Positions 1 to 11,083 of a stretch of 64,000 nucleotides of DNA are shown here, in pieces. The notes below the pieces were generated by a model. It was given only the letters and a program-made list of their open reading frames with translations, was not told the origin of the DNA and ran no database searches. How positions within the stretch are numbered: position 1 is the first letter of the stretch; the number at the start of each line of letters is the position of its first letter. Both the position numbers and the translations under genes were made by a program. Origin of the DNA: Hyposmocoma kahamanoa (lineage: Eukaryota; Arthropoda; Insecta; Lepidoptera; Cosmopterigidae); NCBI RefSeq assembly GCF_003589595.1, contig NW_020654080.1, positions 6,921,098 to 6,985,097 of the forward strand, read 5' to 3'.

Positions 1-44
1 TTGATATTGTTAATGAAATCCATTGGATTATTGTGTTCATTTTA

Positions 45-301
45 GGGCGCGTTCCCATTATGTCAACACGACAGACTGTCGTGCAGTTTAAAGTGTCGGG
101 ACTTGTATATTTAAATGAAGTTGTTCACGAATTTTACTATAAATTGTCGTCACAATGTAGTGGGAACAGCTAGACACGACAGTCGTTCAACGATAAAATA
201 AACGTCCACGACACAATCACGACAGACGGTCGTGATAAAGGGCTACATGCGACAGTCGTCTAACGATAAATAAAACGTTACGATGTAATGGGAACGCGCC
301 C
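45..301. mobile_element. MITE with GGGCGCGTTCCC termini
   Basis: Both ends carry the same inverted terminal sequence, gggcgcgttcccatta, at 45-60 and as its complement at 286-301. The interior is built from repeated ACGACAGTCGT-type motifs and has no coding capacity. A longer, left-damaged relative lies at 39015-39421. This is a non-autonomous DNA transposon. No clear target duplication was found, so the superfamily is open. Confidence 0.75.
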
Positions 302-359
302 TTCGGTTTTAGTTCATTTGCAAAATAAGTAGGTGTGTTTTTATTTATTTTCCGTCAAT

Positions 360-535
360 AGAATACCACGAAACGAAACTTTCGCTATCGAGTTCTTAGA
401 TTTTCGCATTGTTACACGAAATGGAACTATTTTTGCAGATCTAAATCGCGTGTATTTGTTTTTTTAAACAAACCAAACATTTCGGACCTTTTACAAGTCC
501 CATGGTCATAGCTGAAACTTTGGCTGATAATAAAC
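360..535. repeat. Family F repeat fragment
   Basis: Contains the recurring string gttcttagattttcg, then a gttacac word, a GATnTAAATCGCGT core and an AAACAAACC box. The same order of words recurs at 36322-36436 and, inverted, at 45541-45770, with a partial copy near 2735. No ORF. Element class unknown. Confidence 0.45.
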
Positions 536-2410
536 TTTAGGAAACAAATTATTTGTTATGATGGAATTTGTGAATTTACAATACAAAACGATGATGCATG
601 CACATTTTGTATACAATAAGCATTTTATGAAAATAAAAATTATTGTATCATAACGGCTTATATGAGCGTAGATAAAATGCTAACAGTGAGTAAGCAAGAG
701 TTAAAGTAAATGTAATTAAGGTCCATGAAAAAATATACACCATTTACAAAAATGTGAACACAACCGACAGAAAACAACGAAGAAACAACGACGATAGAAT
801 AACAAAAAGTGACATTAAAAGGGGCTAAAATAAAAATTTGGACACATGTATTAAAAAGGTTAAACAAATTATAAATACAAAAGACTCAGAGATTTGTAGA
901 GCTGCTGCGGTTTGCTACAAGCATGTTAACAACCATATTTTTTTTTATACATATTCCGCTAAACACACAATGCAATACTTCTAATTTATCCGTTCGGACT
1001 CGCGGCACTTATGAGAAAGTGACACTTCGTTTATTTCAACCAGAACAACATAACAAACAACAACACAAATGTTAAATTACTCATTCGCAACTGTAGAAAT
1101 TCGCATAGACCTCTCTCTGTCACCGGAATCACGCTCATTTACCACAGCGACGTTTTGCATATGGATACGACAATATGCTAGAGGTCGCGACTCATTAAAA
1201 TGACAAAGATACTCGTTGACTTAATTGATATCGTGTTTGTCGATGTTTAGGGTTTGGATTAGTTGTTGTTGTGGTATTGTTTAAAATACAACACTATATT
1301 GAAATGTTAGTCTTACAATCTTTGACGAACGATTGTCAATCACTAAGTATTTCAAATTATTTGCTTCTATATATTTGTGTTGTGTTTTTTTTAAATGTGC
1401 TTTTACCTTTTTACACACCGGCCTGTTGTACATGGCCAGCTGATAAATTGACATAATTTTATATTTGACGTATCGACAAACGGTTCCATCGTGTTCTATT
1501 TTTAGCTGTCATAAAGTCATTTGTTCTCAATGATTTAGTAATATTAACTGAGTACTTCAAAATAGAAGTGCAACCCCAAAAAAGACAATTGAGAGATCAT
1601 CTGTTTAATAAACAGGACTACAGCTCGAAGTTGCAAGACCGACATGTGAAGTTAGCTAGTTTGCCTTCACGGGCAATTGTGTGTAGTATTTACATGTAAA
1701 TTATTGAGTTTTGTGATTATGTAACTTCATGGTTGTTATAATTGACTTTCGATAGGGTTTCTAATGCGACGATAAGGATCTCCTATTTCGCTTAAATATT
1801 CCATGCCTCAGAATATTGGTTGACTAGCCTGTTCGATCTTTCGCCCTCCGTCTAGGTACTGGATTCGCTTCTATAATACACTTTCTCTTTGTAAATTGTT
1901 TTCTTTGCTTCATATTCAAACCAACACAGGTTCTTGACAGTTGACATTAGTGAGCGAGCTCCTGGCAATAAGCAAACCAACGTTAGCATGCAAATACGAA
2001 CTCATTAAAATGACAAAGATCCCGTCTACCGACTTAATTAATCATTGTTTACTGATTAACATCAGCCATTGAAACTCCTAGTTAGCGAATTTACATCGTG
2101 ATGGAATAGTTAAATTATTCGGCTCTGGTCTCTGTGGGATAACTTTTGTATAAGGCGGTGTGGGCCTAAAATAAATGGTGGAACAAGGCACAAACTTATA
2201 TTTCGATACCTCCAATGAACACTACGCCAACTAATTTTGTATTTTGTCTCTTTTTTTGAATTTTGTTTTTTGTTTCTTTATTTTTTTCACAAAAGTCGGG
2301 AATCATAATATTAGTAAATCAAATAAGGCTGTTAACATTAAAAACAGAAAATGACTAAAAATTAAGTTTGCTTGGTGTTCATTGGAGTTATGAATTTATT
2401 TTAGTTGGTA
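536..2410. other. No gene seen; AT-rich unique-looking DNA
   Basis: Only short chance ORFs are present. A 20-base string beginning actcattaaaatgac occurs twice, at 1190-1209 and 2000-2019, both followed by a diverged GACTTAATT block, so this is probably an old duplicated repeat. Nothing else can be supported. Confidence 0.5.
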
Positions 2411-2637
2411 TAATAATAATAATAATAATAATAATAACACACACACTCAACATAGCCCCGCACTAGGGAAACCCTGTGTCGCGGGTGCCATGGACACACA
2501 TATAGACAACCACAAATTACACCCAAACTCACGAGAGAAACAAATGTAGGTCATACAAATATTTCTCCCGGCCCGGGAATCGAACCTGGGACCTCTGCGT
2601 GGCAGTCCGGCATGGTAACCGTTAGGCCACAGAGGCA
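2411..2637 (-). mobile_element. tRNA-headed SINE, family C copy 1
   Basis: Read on the minus strand, the element starts with a tRNA-like head at 2637-2565. An A-box-like tggcctaacggtta and a perfect B box ggttcgattcc are visible. The body ends in a (ATT)n tail at 2437-2411. The anticodon-loop position reads ctgccac, as in tRNA-Gly(GCC), but the flanking stem does not pair. Other copies: 44364, 50717 (headless) and 62832. Confidence 0.85.
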
Positions 2638-2734
2638 GTTTAGTTCAGGGTATAACACTGTTGTCTTGTTTTCATGCGGAAATTTTTACATGAATTCTGT
2701 ACCTTTTTTTACTTATGTAATATGATCAGTCCAT

Positions 2735-2880
2735 GATGAGTTCTTAGGTTTTCGGAAATGAAACAATTTTTTCGGACCTTCGCTTATATTTATTTTTTTT
2801 TCAAACAAACTGACGTTTCGGGTTCTTTATTGTCAATCATTACTTTATGGTGGACCTCTTCTTTAATCTATATTCCGGCT
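2735..2880. repeat. Family F-like fragment
   Basis: Carries gttcttaggttttcgg and a later caaacaaactgacgtttcgg block, matching words in the copies at 360 and 36322. Too diverged for firm boundaries. Confidence 0.3.
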
Positions 2881-3490
2881 GTTTAGTGACTTTCTTATTT
2901 ATTTAGGAAAATAAATATAAGATTACTGTCATTTTGAATTGTCTTTTGTGACTTATTTCTCTACTGGACTCAATCATTTGTTTATTTCTGCTCTCTGTGT
3001 GTTGAATGCTGAAATTTAGAAGATAACTTTTCAGGGCAGAGGTTAGAGATTCTACGAAAGAAATTAGTTAATAACTTTTTTATGCTTAAATAAGGAGAGG
3101 TATAAAATTTCACATATACGTAATTTGTTTCAGTGTATTTATAGTATGATTTTTATGTCTTTCATAAAAGCATTTGTGACGGATGATCACATGTGGCTTT
3201 ATAAGAATATTTCACATGAAAGATTTAGTGATTTGCCGCTCATAACTTGTTTCCGCGAGGTCAGTCAAAGGACAAAATATAGAGTTAATGAAACTGCTGA
3301 GGGTACTTTGCCCTTTCCTGATTTCGACCGCCCGAGACTTTGCGCTGTTGCCTTTTAGCCTGGAGGTAATTTTTGGGAAATATTCGTAGATTTATTAAGA
3401 CGTATATTGTGTATCTATTACATTGGAGGACCGAATAATAAATATAAATTAACATGTTCTAACATTAGATATCTCTAACATTGAAAGTGT
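2881..3490. other. Nothing recognisable
   Basis: AT-rich sequence with no repeat match, splice-flanked ORF or RNA gene that I can support. A 77-codon run at 3125-3358 lacks any recognisable motif. Confidence 0.4.
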
Positions 3491-3757
3491 AGCTCCTTGT
3501 GAAAGTGTTCGTCCAGGGAAATACATTACCTATTTATGCCACCAAGCAGTAATGTGATCATTACTGTGCTCTGGTTCTGAAGAGTAAGGTTGCTGGTGAA
3601 ATTTCAGGCACTAGACACTTGTCAGCTTATGTCTCAGGGTGACGGGCGCAATGACAATGCCCCTCAAATATTTGAGGGGCACTGCTCTGAGTGGCACTAC
3701 AACTGTCAAGGGCAGGCCCACGACTTATTCGTTCAGTCACTTGGTATTTATAAAAAG
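3491..3757 (+). mobile_element. Family A short retroelement, copy 1
   Basis: Family A reads agctcctngtgaaag, then cagtaatgtgagcatt, then gtctcagggtgacgggcgc, then ctgagtggcac and cacgacttgttcgtcc, ending ggtatcataaaaa. The A-rich end and the 5'-truncated copies suggest a SINE or LINE 3'-end derivative. No tRNA boxes are visible. About a dozen copies lie in the window on both strands. Here the end is ggtatttataaaaa. Confidence 0.75.
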
Positions 3758-4328
3758 AAGAGTATTTGAGTTAATACATTGGAGTCAGTATCCTGGTTTC
3801 CATGTAAATGTTGATTTTTACAACAAAATTAAAATCGACGCTTTCAATCTCGTTGAATCGTCATTCATGCGATATTTAATTGCAACGAGTTTCATAGCCA
3901 AAATGTTCGTCCCCTATTCATTAATAGAGTCTATAAACCGGCAACATAAAATAGTCCTTTTTATTGAATTGCACTTAGCACTCCAAACGGATATTGAATT
4001 TTTATACAGATCGTTTGTTATTGCATGACCCCGTTTTTATTTATACGTATAATGGGACTTCGACAGTCCGGTTACTCTGAAATAAATAAATCGTACATCA
4101 TTTTCTCAATTCAAAATATTTTGTCAATGCAGCAATTTCCATAAACATGTTATAATGACTTTTTGAATTGATTCTTTGTGTTCTATGATATGGCGAAAAG
4201 AATGATTCTGTTGAGATAATACATCTGCTATATTGAATTTGTTAATCTGTCTTCTTGGTGTAGCTCTCCTATTGGAGATTGAACAACATCATGGCAATCC
4301 TAACTTTAGAGGCTGCCGGTCTATAGAT

Positions 4329-4574
4329 CGATGTGAGACATGGACAGTAACAAACAAAGACAGAGAGAGAATGGAGTCATTTGAAATGTAGAGTTGGAGG
4401 CGAGTGGAAAAAATAAAATGGATTGAAAAGAGATCATATGAGGAAGATTTGTGAGAGTGAACAAATAAAAAAGAAGTTTCATGTGAACAGCTATAGAGAA
4501 GTCAAAAAAGTGGCTACGAACCGTGCGGAGTGGAGGAGGCTACACCGACAACAGCCTGGCTTTAAATAAGAAGA
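4329..4574 (+). pseudogene. Non-LTR retrotransposon RT C-terminal relic
   Basis: Conceptual translation reads RCETWTVTNKDRERMESFEM, then a stop, then SWRRVEKIKWIEKRSYEEDL, and after an internal deletion and frame change ends REVKKVATNRAEWRRLHRQQ. The order C-E-T-W-T, then E-x-F-E-M, then W-R-R, then a closing A-x-W-R-R-L-H segment is typical of the thumb and C-terminal part of insect LINE reverse transcriptases. Several stops make it non-functional. The catalytic RT motifs and endonuclease are absent, as expected for a 5'-truncated copy. The clade cannot be assigned. Confidence 0.75.
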
Positions 4575-4720
4575 TCTGGAAGTCTATAGAGGTGGTGCTG
4601 CAGCCGAACATTCCATGAAATTCCTTAATTAGGAGAACCGTTTTCAACCTGCACTCTGTTTTCCGTGCTCTGGATGATAAGCTGGAGTAATTTGTACCTT
4701 ACTTATTGCAGTAGCAGTAC

Positions 4721-4991
4721 AGCTCCTAGTGAAACAGTTTATCCAGGGAAGTAATGCTACCTTATCTATTTCTGCCGCCGAGCGGTAATATCAGCATTGC
4801 TGCGTTCCGGTTTTGAAGGATAAGGCTGCTGGTGAAATCACAGGCATATGTGACTTGTCGACTTATGTCTTAGAGTGACGGGCATATCCTTCAGATTTTT
4901 TGTTGAAGCTCTGAGTGGTACTGCGACTGCTATGAACAGGTGTATCGCTTACTACCAGGCACACGACTTATTCATCCCGTCGTTTAAAAAA
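4721..4991 (+). mobile_element. Family A short retroelement, copy 2
   Basis: Full-length-looking copy from agctcctagtgaaacag through gtcttagagtgacggg to cttattcatcccgtcg and an A-rich end. It lies 150 bp downstream of the LINE relic and in the same orientation. Confidence 0.75.
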
Positions 4992-5289
4992 TATCATACG
5001 TCGTATAAAGTCTCATTTTAAACCGAAAATGCTTGGAATTAAAACTTATACGTCGTACTTTACCTTCCCATTGGTTTGACAACTTATTTTTTTTTTTTTA
5101 AGTTGAAACCTGCCCTATTGAAATACCGTCTAATGTAACTGAATATCTAAAGCGAAAAAGTTCCATATAATACCATTTATCCGAACAAATGAAACCCTTT
5201 CAATACGAATAACCGAAGCGTTCCTGTATTTATTTATCATTCCCCCAGTTTCAGGAAATTAATGCAGCTGATTCAATTTGCATGAACGA

Positions 5290-5545
5290 CGACATCTATG
5301 TATCTGTTCGTTTGATACGAGTTTTATCTGTGATGATGATATTGATGTTTTTGCAACCTTTTTTTGTTATACAATGCAAACCAAGTTTGTACATCATATA
5401 CGCCACACATCTGTGACCATAGATATAGTTTTGTGTTTGTGTTAGTTACTGTTTTTATGTTAGATTTTTCATTTGCATATTTTATGTTTTTTGTGTGTGT
5501 GTGTGTGTGGCAAATAAATGGAATTTGAATTTGAATTTTGATGGT
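5290..5545 (+). mobile_element. LINE 3' end with (TG)n and GAATTT tail
   Basis: A (TG) run at 5492-5509 is followed by caaataaatgg and a short repeated tail, gaatttgaatttgaatt. The AATAAA-like word plus a short tandem tail is characteristic of 5'-truncated insect non-LTR elements. There is no coding part in this copy. Confidence 0.5.
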
Positions 5546-5772
5546 TAAAAGGCTTGAAACAGATATTTCATTTCGTCGCCTTAATTTCTCAAACTCGTAT
5601 CTTAAAGCACAAAGTTAGTATAAACAAATGTTTAGCAGGCTAATTTCACATCAAACCTTCATATTTACATACTACCTTTTACGTATTCTTAAAGTAATGC
5701 ATTCAAATAAAAGCCCTTGATAAGAAATTTAAAATAAATATAAAGTTTTGCCATCTCGTGAATAATCACTCT

Positions 5773-6118
5773 TTATAATATACGAGTTAGAGAAAGTAAA
5801 GCGACTATTTTAAAGATCGCCAATAGGTTACACTTTTTATACACAGTGTTTTTACAAAAAGGATAAATACATAATTTCCGTGTGTGATACTCGATCACAA
5901 ATACCTGTGATGGGATGCGGCGTCTCCTTACATGTTTAACGCTCTTGTAAATAATAATAACAGAAACCGTGATAATCAAAACGTGGTAGCATGCAATAGT
6001 TAAGTAGACTGTTGCCAGTTCATTCCACACTATATCTTTTCTGTCATCCATCACCCGTTGAGGTGTATCGAAAAATTCCCCATTAAAATATGAATGATGA
6101 TTTCGATCCACAAGTGCG
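5773..6118 (-). other. Unrecognised ORF with one membrane segment
   Basis: A stop-free minus-strand run with no ATG at its beginning; the first in-frame ATG is about 20 codons in. It encodes VYLTIACYHVLIITVSVIII, a plausible transmembrane helix, followed by KSVKHVRRRR, a positive-inside anchor. A possible exon would run 6118-5905, from an AG acceptor to CAG|GTATTT. The family is not recognised. A run this long is expected by chance about once in AT-rich DNA of this size, so it may be spurious. Confidence 0.2.
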
Positions 6119-6165
6119 CTTAAAGCCAGTCAACAGGCTGATGAAAAAAAGTTTTTATTTTAATA

Positions 6166-6535
6166 TTAAATATTATAATCTCAGTACAGAGTACTAAACG
6201 ACAACTACTCAAAGTATATCGAGAGAAAAACGCCTTGAATTGGAGAAATAGCAAAATCAACTAAATAATTGCTAAAAGTAATTGCTCCTAAATTAAAGTT
6301 AGGCGCTATTTATAAAAATGAATCTTCATGCGTGAACAGCCATCCTTTGAGGTGGATGATTTTCTTCAAAATGAAATGGGACCACTATGGAAATACCCCC
6401 TTTCCAACAAAAAAAGAATCATGAAAATCGGTTCACAAATACCGGAGTTATCGCGTAACATACATAACATAACATACATAAAAAAGAACACAGTCGAATT
6501 GAGGACCTCCTCCTTTTTTGAAGTCGGTTAAAAAT
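6166..6535 (+). mobile_element. Family B dispersed repeat, copy 1
   Basis: Family B is recognised by catgcgtgaacagccatcct, then ggtggatgattttcttcaaa, gggaccactat, atcggttcacaaat and the terminal gaagtcggttaaaaat. The 5' part, from attataatctcagtacagag, is shared with the copy at 53805-54255. It encodes no protein. The terminal word is very common in lepidopteran repeats (general knowledge), but I cannot assign the class. Confidence 0.75.
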
Positions 6536-7432
6536 CGTTTAAATATCTCAGCATAATACTTTGTAAATATAAAACTCCTTTACACAAAGAGTTACAGACA
6601 ATAATGGTTGTAGATAAAAAGTTATGTAACTCAGCCCAATGGCGGTGTATTTCTCAGCCTGCCATGTTATAAAAAGAAGAAGATCCAACACACATATCAA
6701 GTTCTAAGTTTTCCAGCAGATTAGTAGATACTTAGCACATAATAATAAATAATTATATACCGATGTAGATGACACTTAAAGCACTCCACACATGTACAAA
6801 TTAAAGTTAGCATTTACAGACTTTATAAAATCGATGGTTTAGAGTTATCAATGTTCTGTCAGTACTCTATGTAGGTCTCAATTTACGTCACACATAAATA
6901 TGTGTGCGAAAAATAAGTTCAAATATTTAGGTGCGTGACAAATGGCCTCCCTGTGTGTCCACCGCCCGCAACGTTGTTACACGAATGCGTGTGAAATGCT
7001 GACGCGGCTACTGCGAAACGCAACGCCGTGTTTTGAATTTCGATTTCGTATTATTTTTAAACATTTTTTTAATTTAATAAAATTTATGATACTGGCGCGT
7101 TACGAAATGTCACAAAAATGTGGGCCTTTTTTCGGAAATTTACGACCACTTCCTGTCCACGTTAATAAATAATAATAACAAAAGTGTTTTAAATAGTGTA
7201 GTAGCTAATTAGTTTCTCTTTGATAAATTAATTTTCTAATCGTGTTAGAGTTTCGTTGTTGCCATTTATTATTGGGATGGAACTGTTTTTTTTTTGAAAG
7301 TTGATGAGATATTTTGTATTCTGTCACCGTTCAAAGCGTTGCCATTTCGCTAAAATGTTCAGTGACAGCGAGTTCGTAAATCAAGCGTTTATTCTGCAGC
7401 GCGATCGCGCCACGTCATCAAATCATCGCGAA
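6536..7432. other. No gene seen; locally GC-richer block from 6935
   Basis: From about 6935 to 7030 the base composition rises and CpG becomes frequent, unlike its surroundings. A 76-codon run begins at 6942 but shows no motif. It could be a promoter or untranslated region, or an old repeat. Confidence 0.25.
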
Positions 7433-7444
7433 TTTGGCGGGAAA
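7433..7444. promoter_or_regulatory. E2F-type consensus site
   Basis: tttggcgggaaa matches the textbook E2F site exactly. It sits in a GC-richer patch (7370-7470) that also holds gcgatcgcgc and cacgtcat, a CRE-like word. No transcript start or coding exon is evident nearby, so function is unproven. Confidence 0.3.
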
Positions 7445-8387
7445 ACTGCTACGGTTGCGTATCACGCTTGTACCTTAATTGCCATACCTGAATGATTTAC
7501 CAACTTTGCAATATTTAAGAAATTAGATTATTAACTTTGTGAAGATCGATTTAGGTAAAATTGAAAATATGTATATAAACTACAAATTCTTTAATAAAAA
7601 GGTCAAAATATTTTTCTTTAAATGCTTTATTTATCGTCATACTATAAAATGAAATAAAAATCTGGAATAATGTAATTAAAGGTAATAAAGGAATTCGTTT
7701 GCCGGCGAATACTGTCAAAAACCGTATTTGAATGTATGGAAAATACGTACGTTAATGGCGCATAAAATTTTACTGGCTATATTAGCCTATATAGCGCTTA
7801 TACGAAATACACGGCAACCGTTCGAAATTGCTTTTAAATTACCGTACGTAGGTACGGCTCAATGAACAGCTTTTGTTCAGATTTTAGATTGTCTAACAGC
7901 TTCCATAATCTACACGACGACGCGTGTATAATATGAACAGACTTTGAAACAGTCATGTATAAGGCCCAGACCCTGGACTCTCGTTTTTCATCCGACGTCC
8001 GTCCGAAACAATAAGGAGGTACAACCTGTATTGATAGCTGCAAGTTGGAAATAAATAAATAAAAACATAATTTGAAAAAATAAGGTAACCTATACTAAAT
8101 AAAACATTTTCATCACACTTGCTCGTAAGTAGTATGATTGTATGGTGGCTAACTTTACTGTGATGCCACAAATAAAACGTTCGGGCCTTTTTCTTCCCAT
8201 TACATGTTTTCGTTTAAGGTGAAGTGAGGTAAAAAATAGACGTTTCGACGTATTTCGACCACGCGGAAATCGAATTTTTGACTTTGATAAAATACGAATT
8301 TGTGGTTTTTTTTTAAATTGATATTGAAAATAAAAGATAGAAAAGAAAAAGAAGTAGTGAATTATGGGGCTTGAAATACGATTGACT
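7445..8387. other. Nothing recognisable
   Basis: No coding, RNA or repeat feature could be supported. Minus-strand runs at 7834-8171 overlap in two frames and show no motif. Confidence 0.4.
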
Positions 8388-8637
8388 AGACTTCCTTACC
8401 TATTTCAGCCGCTAAGCAGTAATGTGAGCATTAATGCGTTCCGGTTTCAAAGAGTGAGGGTGCGGGTGAAATTACAGGCACATGGGACTTGTCAACTTAT
8501 GTCTCAGGATGTCGAGCACAGTGGCAGTGTGCAGTAGTGTGTCTCCTCTGATCTTTGTGGTTTAAAGCTCTGAGTGGCACTGCAACTGTTATGGACAGAC
8601 GCACGATTTGTTTATCTCGTATTATAAAAAAAAAACT
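8388..8637 (+). mobile_element. Family A short retroelement, copy 3
   Basis: Begins within the ttacctatttcagccgctaa block, lacking the first ~40 bases of longer copies, and ends cgtattataaaaaaaaaac. Confidence 0.7.
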
Positions 8638-8859
8638 TCGCTGGGTATAAAAAATCGCAAAGATCCGCAAAATTTTCATTCTATTCTTATTACAGATATT
8701 TCAATTAAATTTTGTTTCGCATATTTCGTAACAAGTACGCCAAGGGACTATGAGCTTATTTTAAAGTGAGATAGTTTGTTTCCTAAAAGGCGTATGTTTG
8801 AATTTTTTGCATTGATTTTATAGGCGCACATCTCCATGAATGCACAAGAAGAAAAACTT

Positions 8860-9345
8860 TCATGGATTTCTCACAGATGGAACACGGCAAAAAATAGTTA
8901 AAAACCGAAAACAAAGTTGCAACAAGCACATCGCATCCTTAGTAATATAAGGGCACAATCCAAAAAAAGTAGATTTTTGGGAAATTTGGGAATTGATAGG
9001 GACTTAAATAATAAATGGGATCAAACTTAAATAGCTCCATATATCTGTTTTATTTTTTGTACTATATGGGTCTAACTTGAAAGTGTTTTTTTAACTTGCT
9101 TGAAACTTATGGAATTTATTTATATATTTTTTTTTATTGCTATTTATAATACATTTATCAAAGAACAAATCTGCCAAATTTCATATTTATAACTTAAATA
9201 ATAAGCATGTTATTTGAAAAAATAGGTGTAATGTAGGAATCCAGAATCTTAATACGCGATTTCCCAAAAATCTACTTTTTTTGGATTGTGCCCTTATATT
9301 ACTAAGGGTGCGCATAGAAAGATTTGTAAGGTCTGCTGGTTTGTT
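8860..9345 (+). repeat. Family H repeat split by a MITE
   Basis: Left part (8860-8931) reads ttaaaaaccgaaaacaaag, then aacaagcacat. Right part (9313-9345) reads catagaaagatttgtaaggt, then ctgctggtt. Joined, they match the uninterrupted copy at 32795-32870 (aacaagcacatagaaaaatt). The 381 bp between is the element at 8932-9312. Confidence 0.65.
8932..9312. mobile_element. Nested MITE with 49-bp perfect TIRs
   Basis: 8937-8985 and 9259-9307 are perfect inverted repeats (ccttagtaatataagggcac and onward). Comparison with family H places the outer ends at 8932 (cgcatcctt) and 9312 (aagggtgcg), with CAT duplicated at 8929-8931 and 9313-9315. The interior is AT-rich and non-coding. A diverged relative with cgcacccttaataatataag starts at 37376. 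Confidence 0.85.
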
Positions 9346-9629
9346 CCTCAACCCAGTTGGGACAGTTTAATGCAGAGTATAATGAAGGCGCTAGTTGGAA
9401 TCGGCTACCATTAGGGCTATCTATATTTTAGACACAGTTGCACGGAACAAAGATCTTGTGCTCAGGTTGAACCATCTCCGGGGATTGTTAAGCCACGAAG
9501 TACGCCTTCTTCCAGGTGGTCGCTTTCCCTTCATCTTTCTTTGTATAATTAATCGGAGTAGATCGATTTATCATTGCGCGTTATATGACCAAAGGGTTAC
9601 CTACCAGTAGTACGAAATGACGTTTTCCA

Positions 9630-9829
9630 GAAATAACGTTTGGTCGAAATTTCATAACCTCGAAAGTAATTTTGAGAGGAAAATGTTTTTTTTTTTTAAA
9701 CGTAACTTAACCTAACCTAACCGAACCGAATCGTGTCTTTGTAATAAACATTCAACATATCCTGGAAGAACAATGGTTTCGTTATAATTCGATTTTCGTT
9801 GTAATGAAAATTCGACCAAACGTTATTTC
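9630..9829. mobile_element. Fold-back element with 24-bp inverted arms
   Basis: gaaataacgtttggtcgaaa begins the left arm at 9630-9653, and its complement lies at 9806-9829 with one mismatch in the last bases. Between them is a short ttaacctaacctaaccgaac run. It has no coding content and is probably a MITE or its core. The true ends may lie outside the arms. Confidence 0.6.
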
Positions 9830-9869
9830 GGATAAAAAACATCGACTTTGTGATAGGATAGGACCAAAG

Positions 9870-10080
9870 TAATGTAGTTTGCGTTTTTTGACAGTACTCA
9901 AGACCTCTAATTTCTTATTCACTATCTGCAATACTCTTTCCGTCCACGATATTTTTTAAACTCGTCTGTAGACCCACATTTCAAACGGTTCAAACGGCTT
10001 CTAAACGGTTGGTCATATTTTGAGTTAAGATCCAGGAATCTACGCCATACAAAAGAACCGAAAACACGTAGTAGTGTGCC
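9870..10080 (-). pseudogene. LINE reverse transcriptase C-terminal relic
   Basis: The minus strand reads YVFSVLLYGVDSWILTQN, then MTNRLEAV, then in a shifted frame EMWVYRRV, a stop, and KISWTERVLQIVNKKLEVLS. L-L-Y-G followed by W-I-L-T and then F/E-M-W-x-Y-R-R and I-S-W-T is the usual C-terminal RT/thumb layout of insect non-LTR elements. One frameshift and at least one stop disable it. At about 10080 the similarity stops and a family H fragment (minus) with aacaaactagtggagtaatt follows, so the relic is truncated by another insertion. Confidence 0.7.
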
Positions 10081-10745
10081 AAACGCACCTGGTAGAGATC
10101 TTCAAGGATCGTTTGCAGAGTAGATGACTCAACTTTAGAAATTAATAAGAACAAACAAACTAGTGGAGTAATTAAACAAAAAAATATTGAATATCTTTTT
10201 AACAACGCATAACGCAACTTTTTCTTATTACCAAACGCTGACATTCAAAACCATTTTCCGTTTAATACTTACTACTATATTAGAAAATAAATTACTTAGG
10301 CAAGTCAATGGTAATCGCGCTATATGGACCCTTCGCCTCTGGTACCTACTTACATTCCAATTAGAGAGAAACCATTTAACACTGTGACGTTAATCGCATA
10401 CGAACACAATGAATAAACAAAGGATACTCCAATTAGGGATTCTATTCTCAAATTCTTTCAGCCTACACAGCTTTAATGCTTATTCTCGCATATTTACGTA
10501 ACAATATAACACGGAATCCGTACAAGGATTAACTCAGCGGTGACAGCGCCGCGACATTCGTTCCACCGAAACAAATTTCATTCCACGCGGATGTGACATC
10601 ACAGAATATAATGCTGGTTGTACAAACACGGATGGAGGCGTCGGGAATAGACGAAAGTTTGGAAATTTGGAAAACCATCGATATATTTCACTTAATGGGC
10701 TTAAGTGTCTTTTTAATTTATAAAGTAATTTCCGTACAGACTACT

Positions 10746-11038
10746 AAAAAACCGACCTCGAAAGTTCGTGGAATTAAAAGTATTTGCCAAGTTTTATTGA
10801 AATCAGTTACCGGAAAGTGCGCGAAACCGGATTTATTCCCTAGTTTGCCACCCTTAGAGGTGGAATATTTTCATCAAATTTAAATGGGACCACTACCGAC
10901 GTACTCTATTTCTAACAAAAAAGAATCATCGAAATCGGTTCACAAATGCCGGAGCTATCGCGTAACGTACATACATACAAAAAAAGAAAAAATACAGTCG
11001 AAAGTAGAAACTCTTTATTTTTTTAAGTCGGTTAAAAA
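10746..11038 (+). mobile_element. Family B dispersed repeat, copy 2
   Basis: Begins aaaaaccgacctcgaaagtt and ends aagtcggttaaaaatg, so the two ends are inverted copies of a short A-rich/CCGAC word. The middle has the diagnostic gggaccactac and atcggttcacaaatg blocks. This is the copy that best shows both ends. Confidence 0.7.
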
Positions 11039-11083
11039 TGTGCAAAAAGAATACTTATTATTTTAAACTATACCAAACTATAG

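Noticed and set aside
2411..2437. (ATA)n microsatellite as an independent feature
   Set aside because: It is the 3' tail of the family C SINE.
2565..2637. Possible tRNA gene
   Set aside because: A and B boxes are present but the stems do not pair, and the head continues into a SINE body with an (ATT)n tail found at other loci.
3639..4028. 129-codon plus-strand open frame
   Set aside because: It begins inside family A copy 1 and runs into AT-rich DNA. No domain is visible, and similar lengths occur by chance in this composition.
9699..9728. ttaacctaacctaaccgaac run as an interstitial telomeric repeat
   Set aside because: Only about three units of CCTAA, degenerate, and inside a fold-back element. 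Not enough to call telomeric (TTAGG)n sequence.
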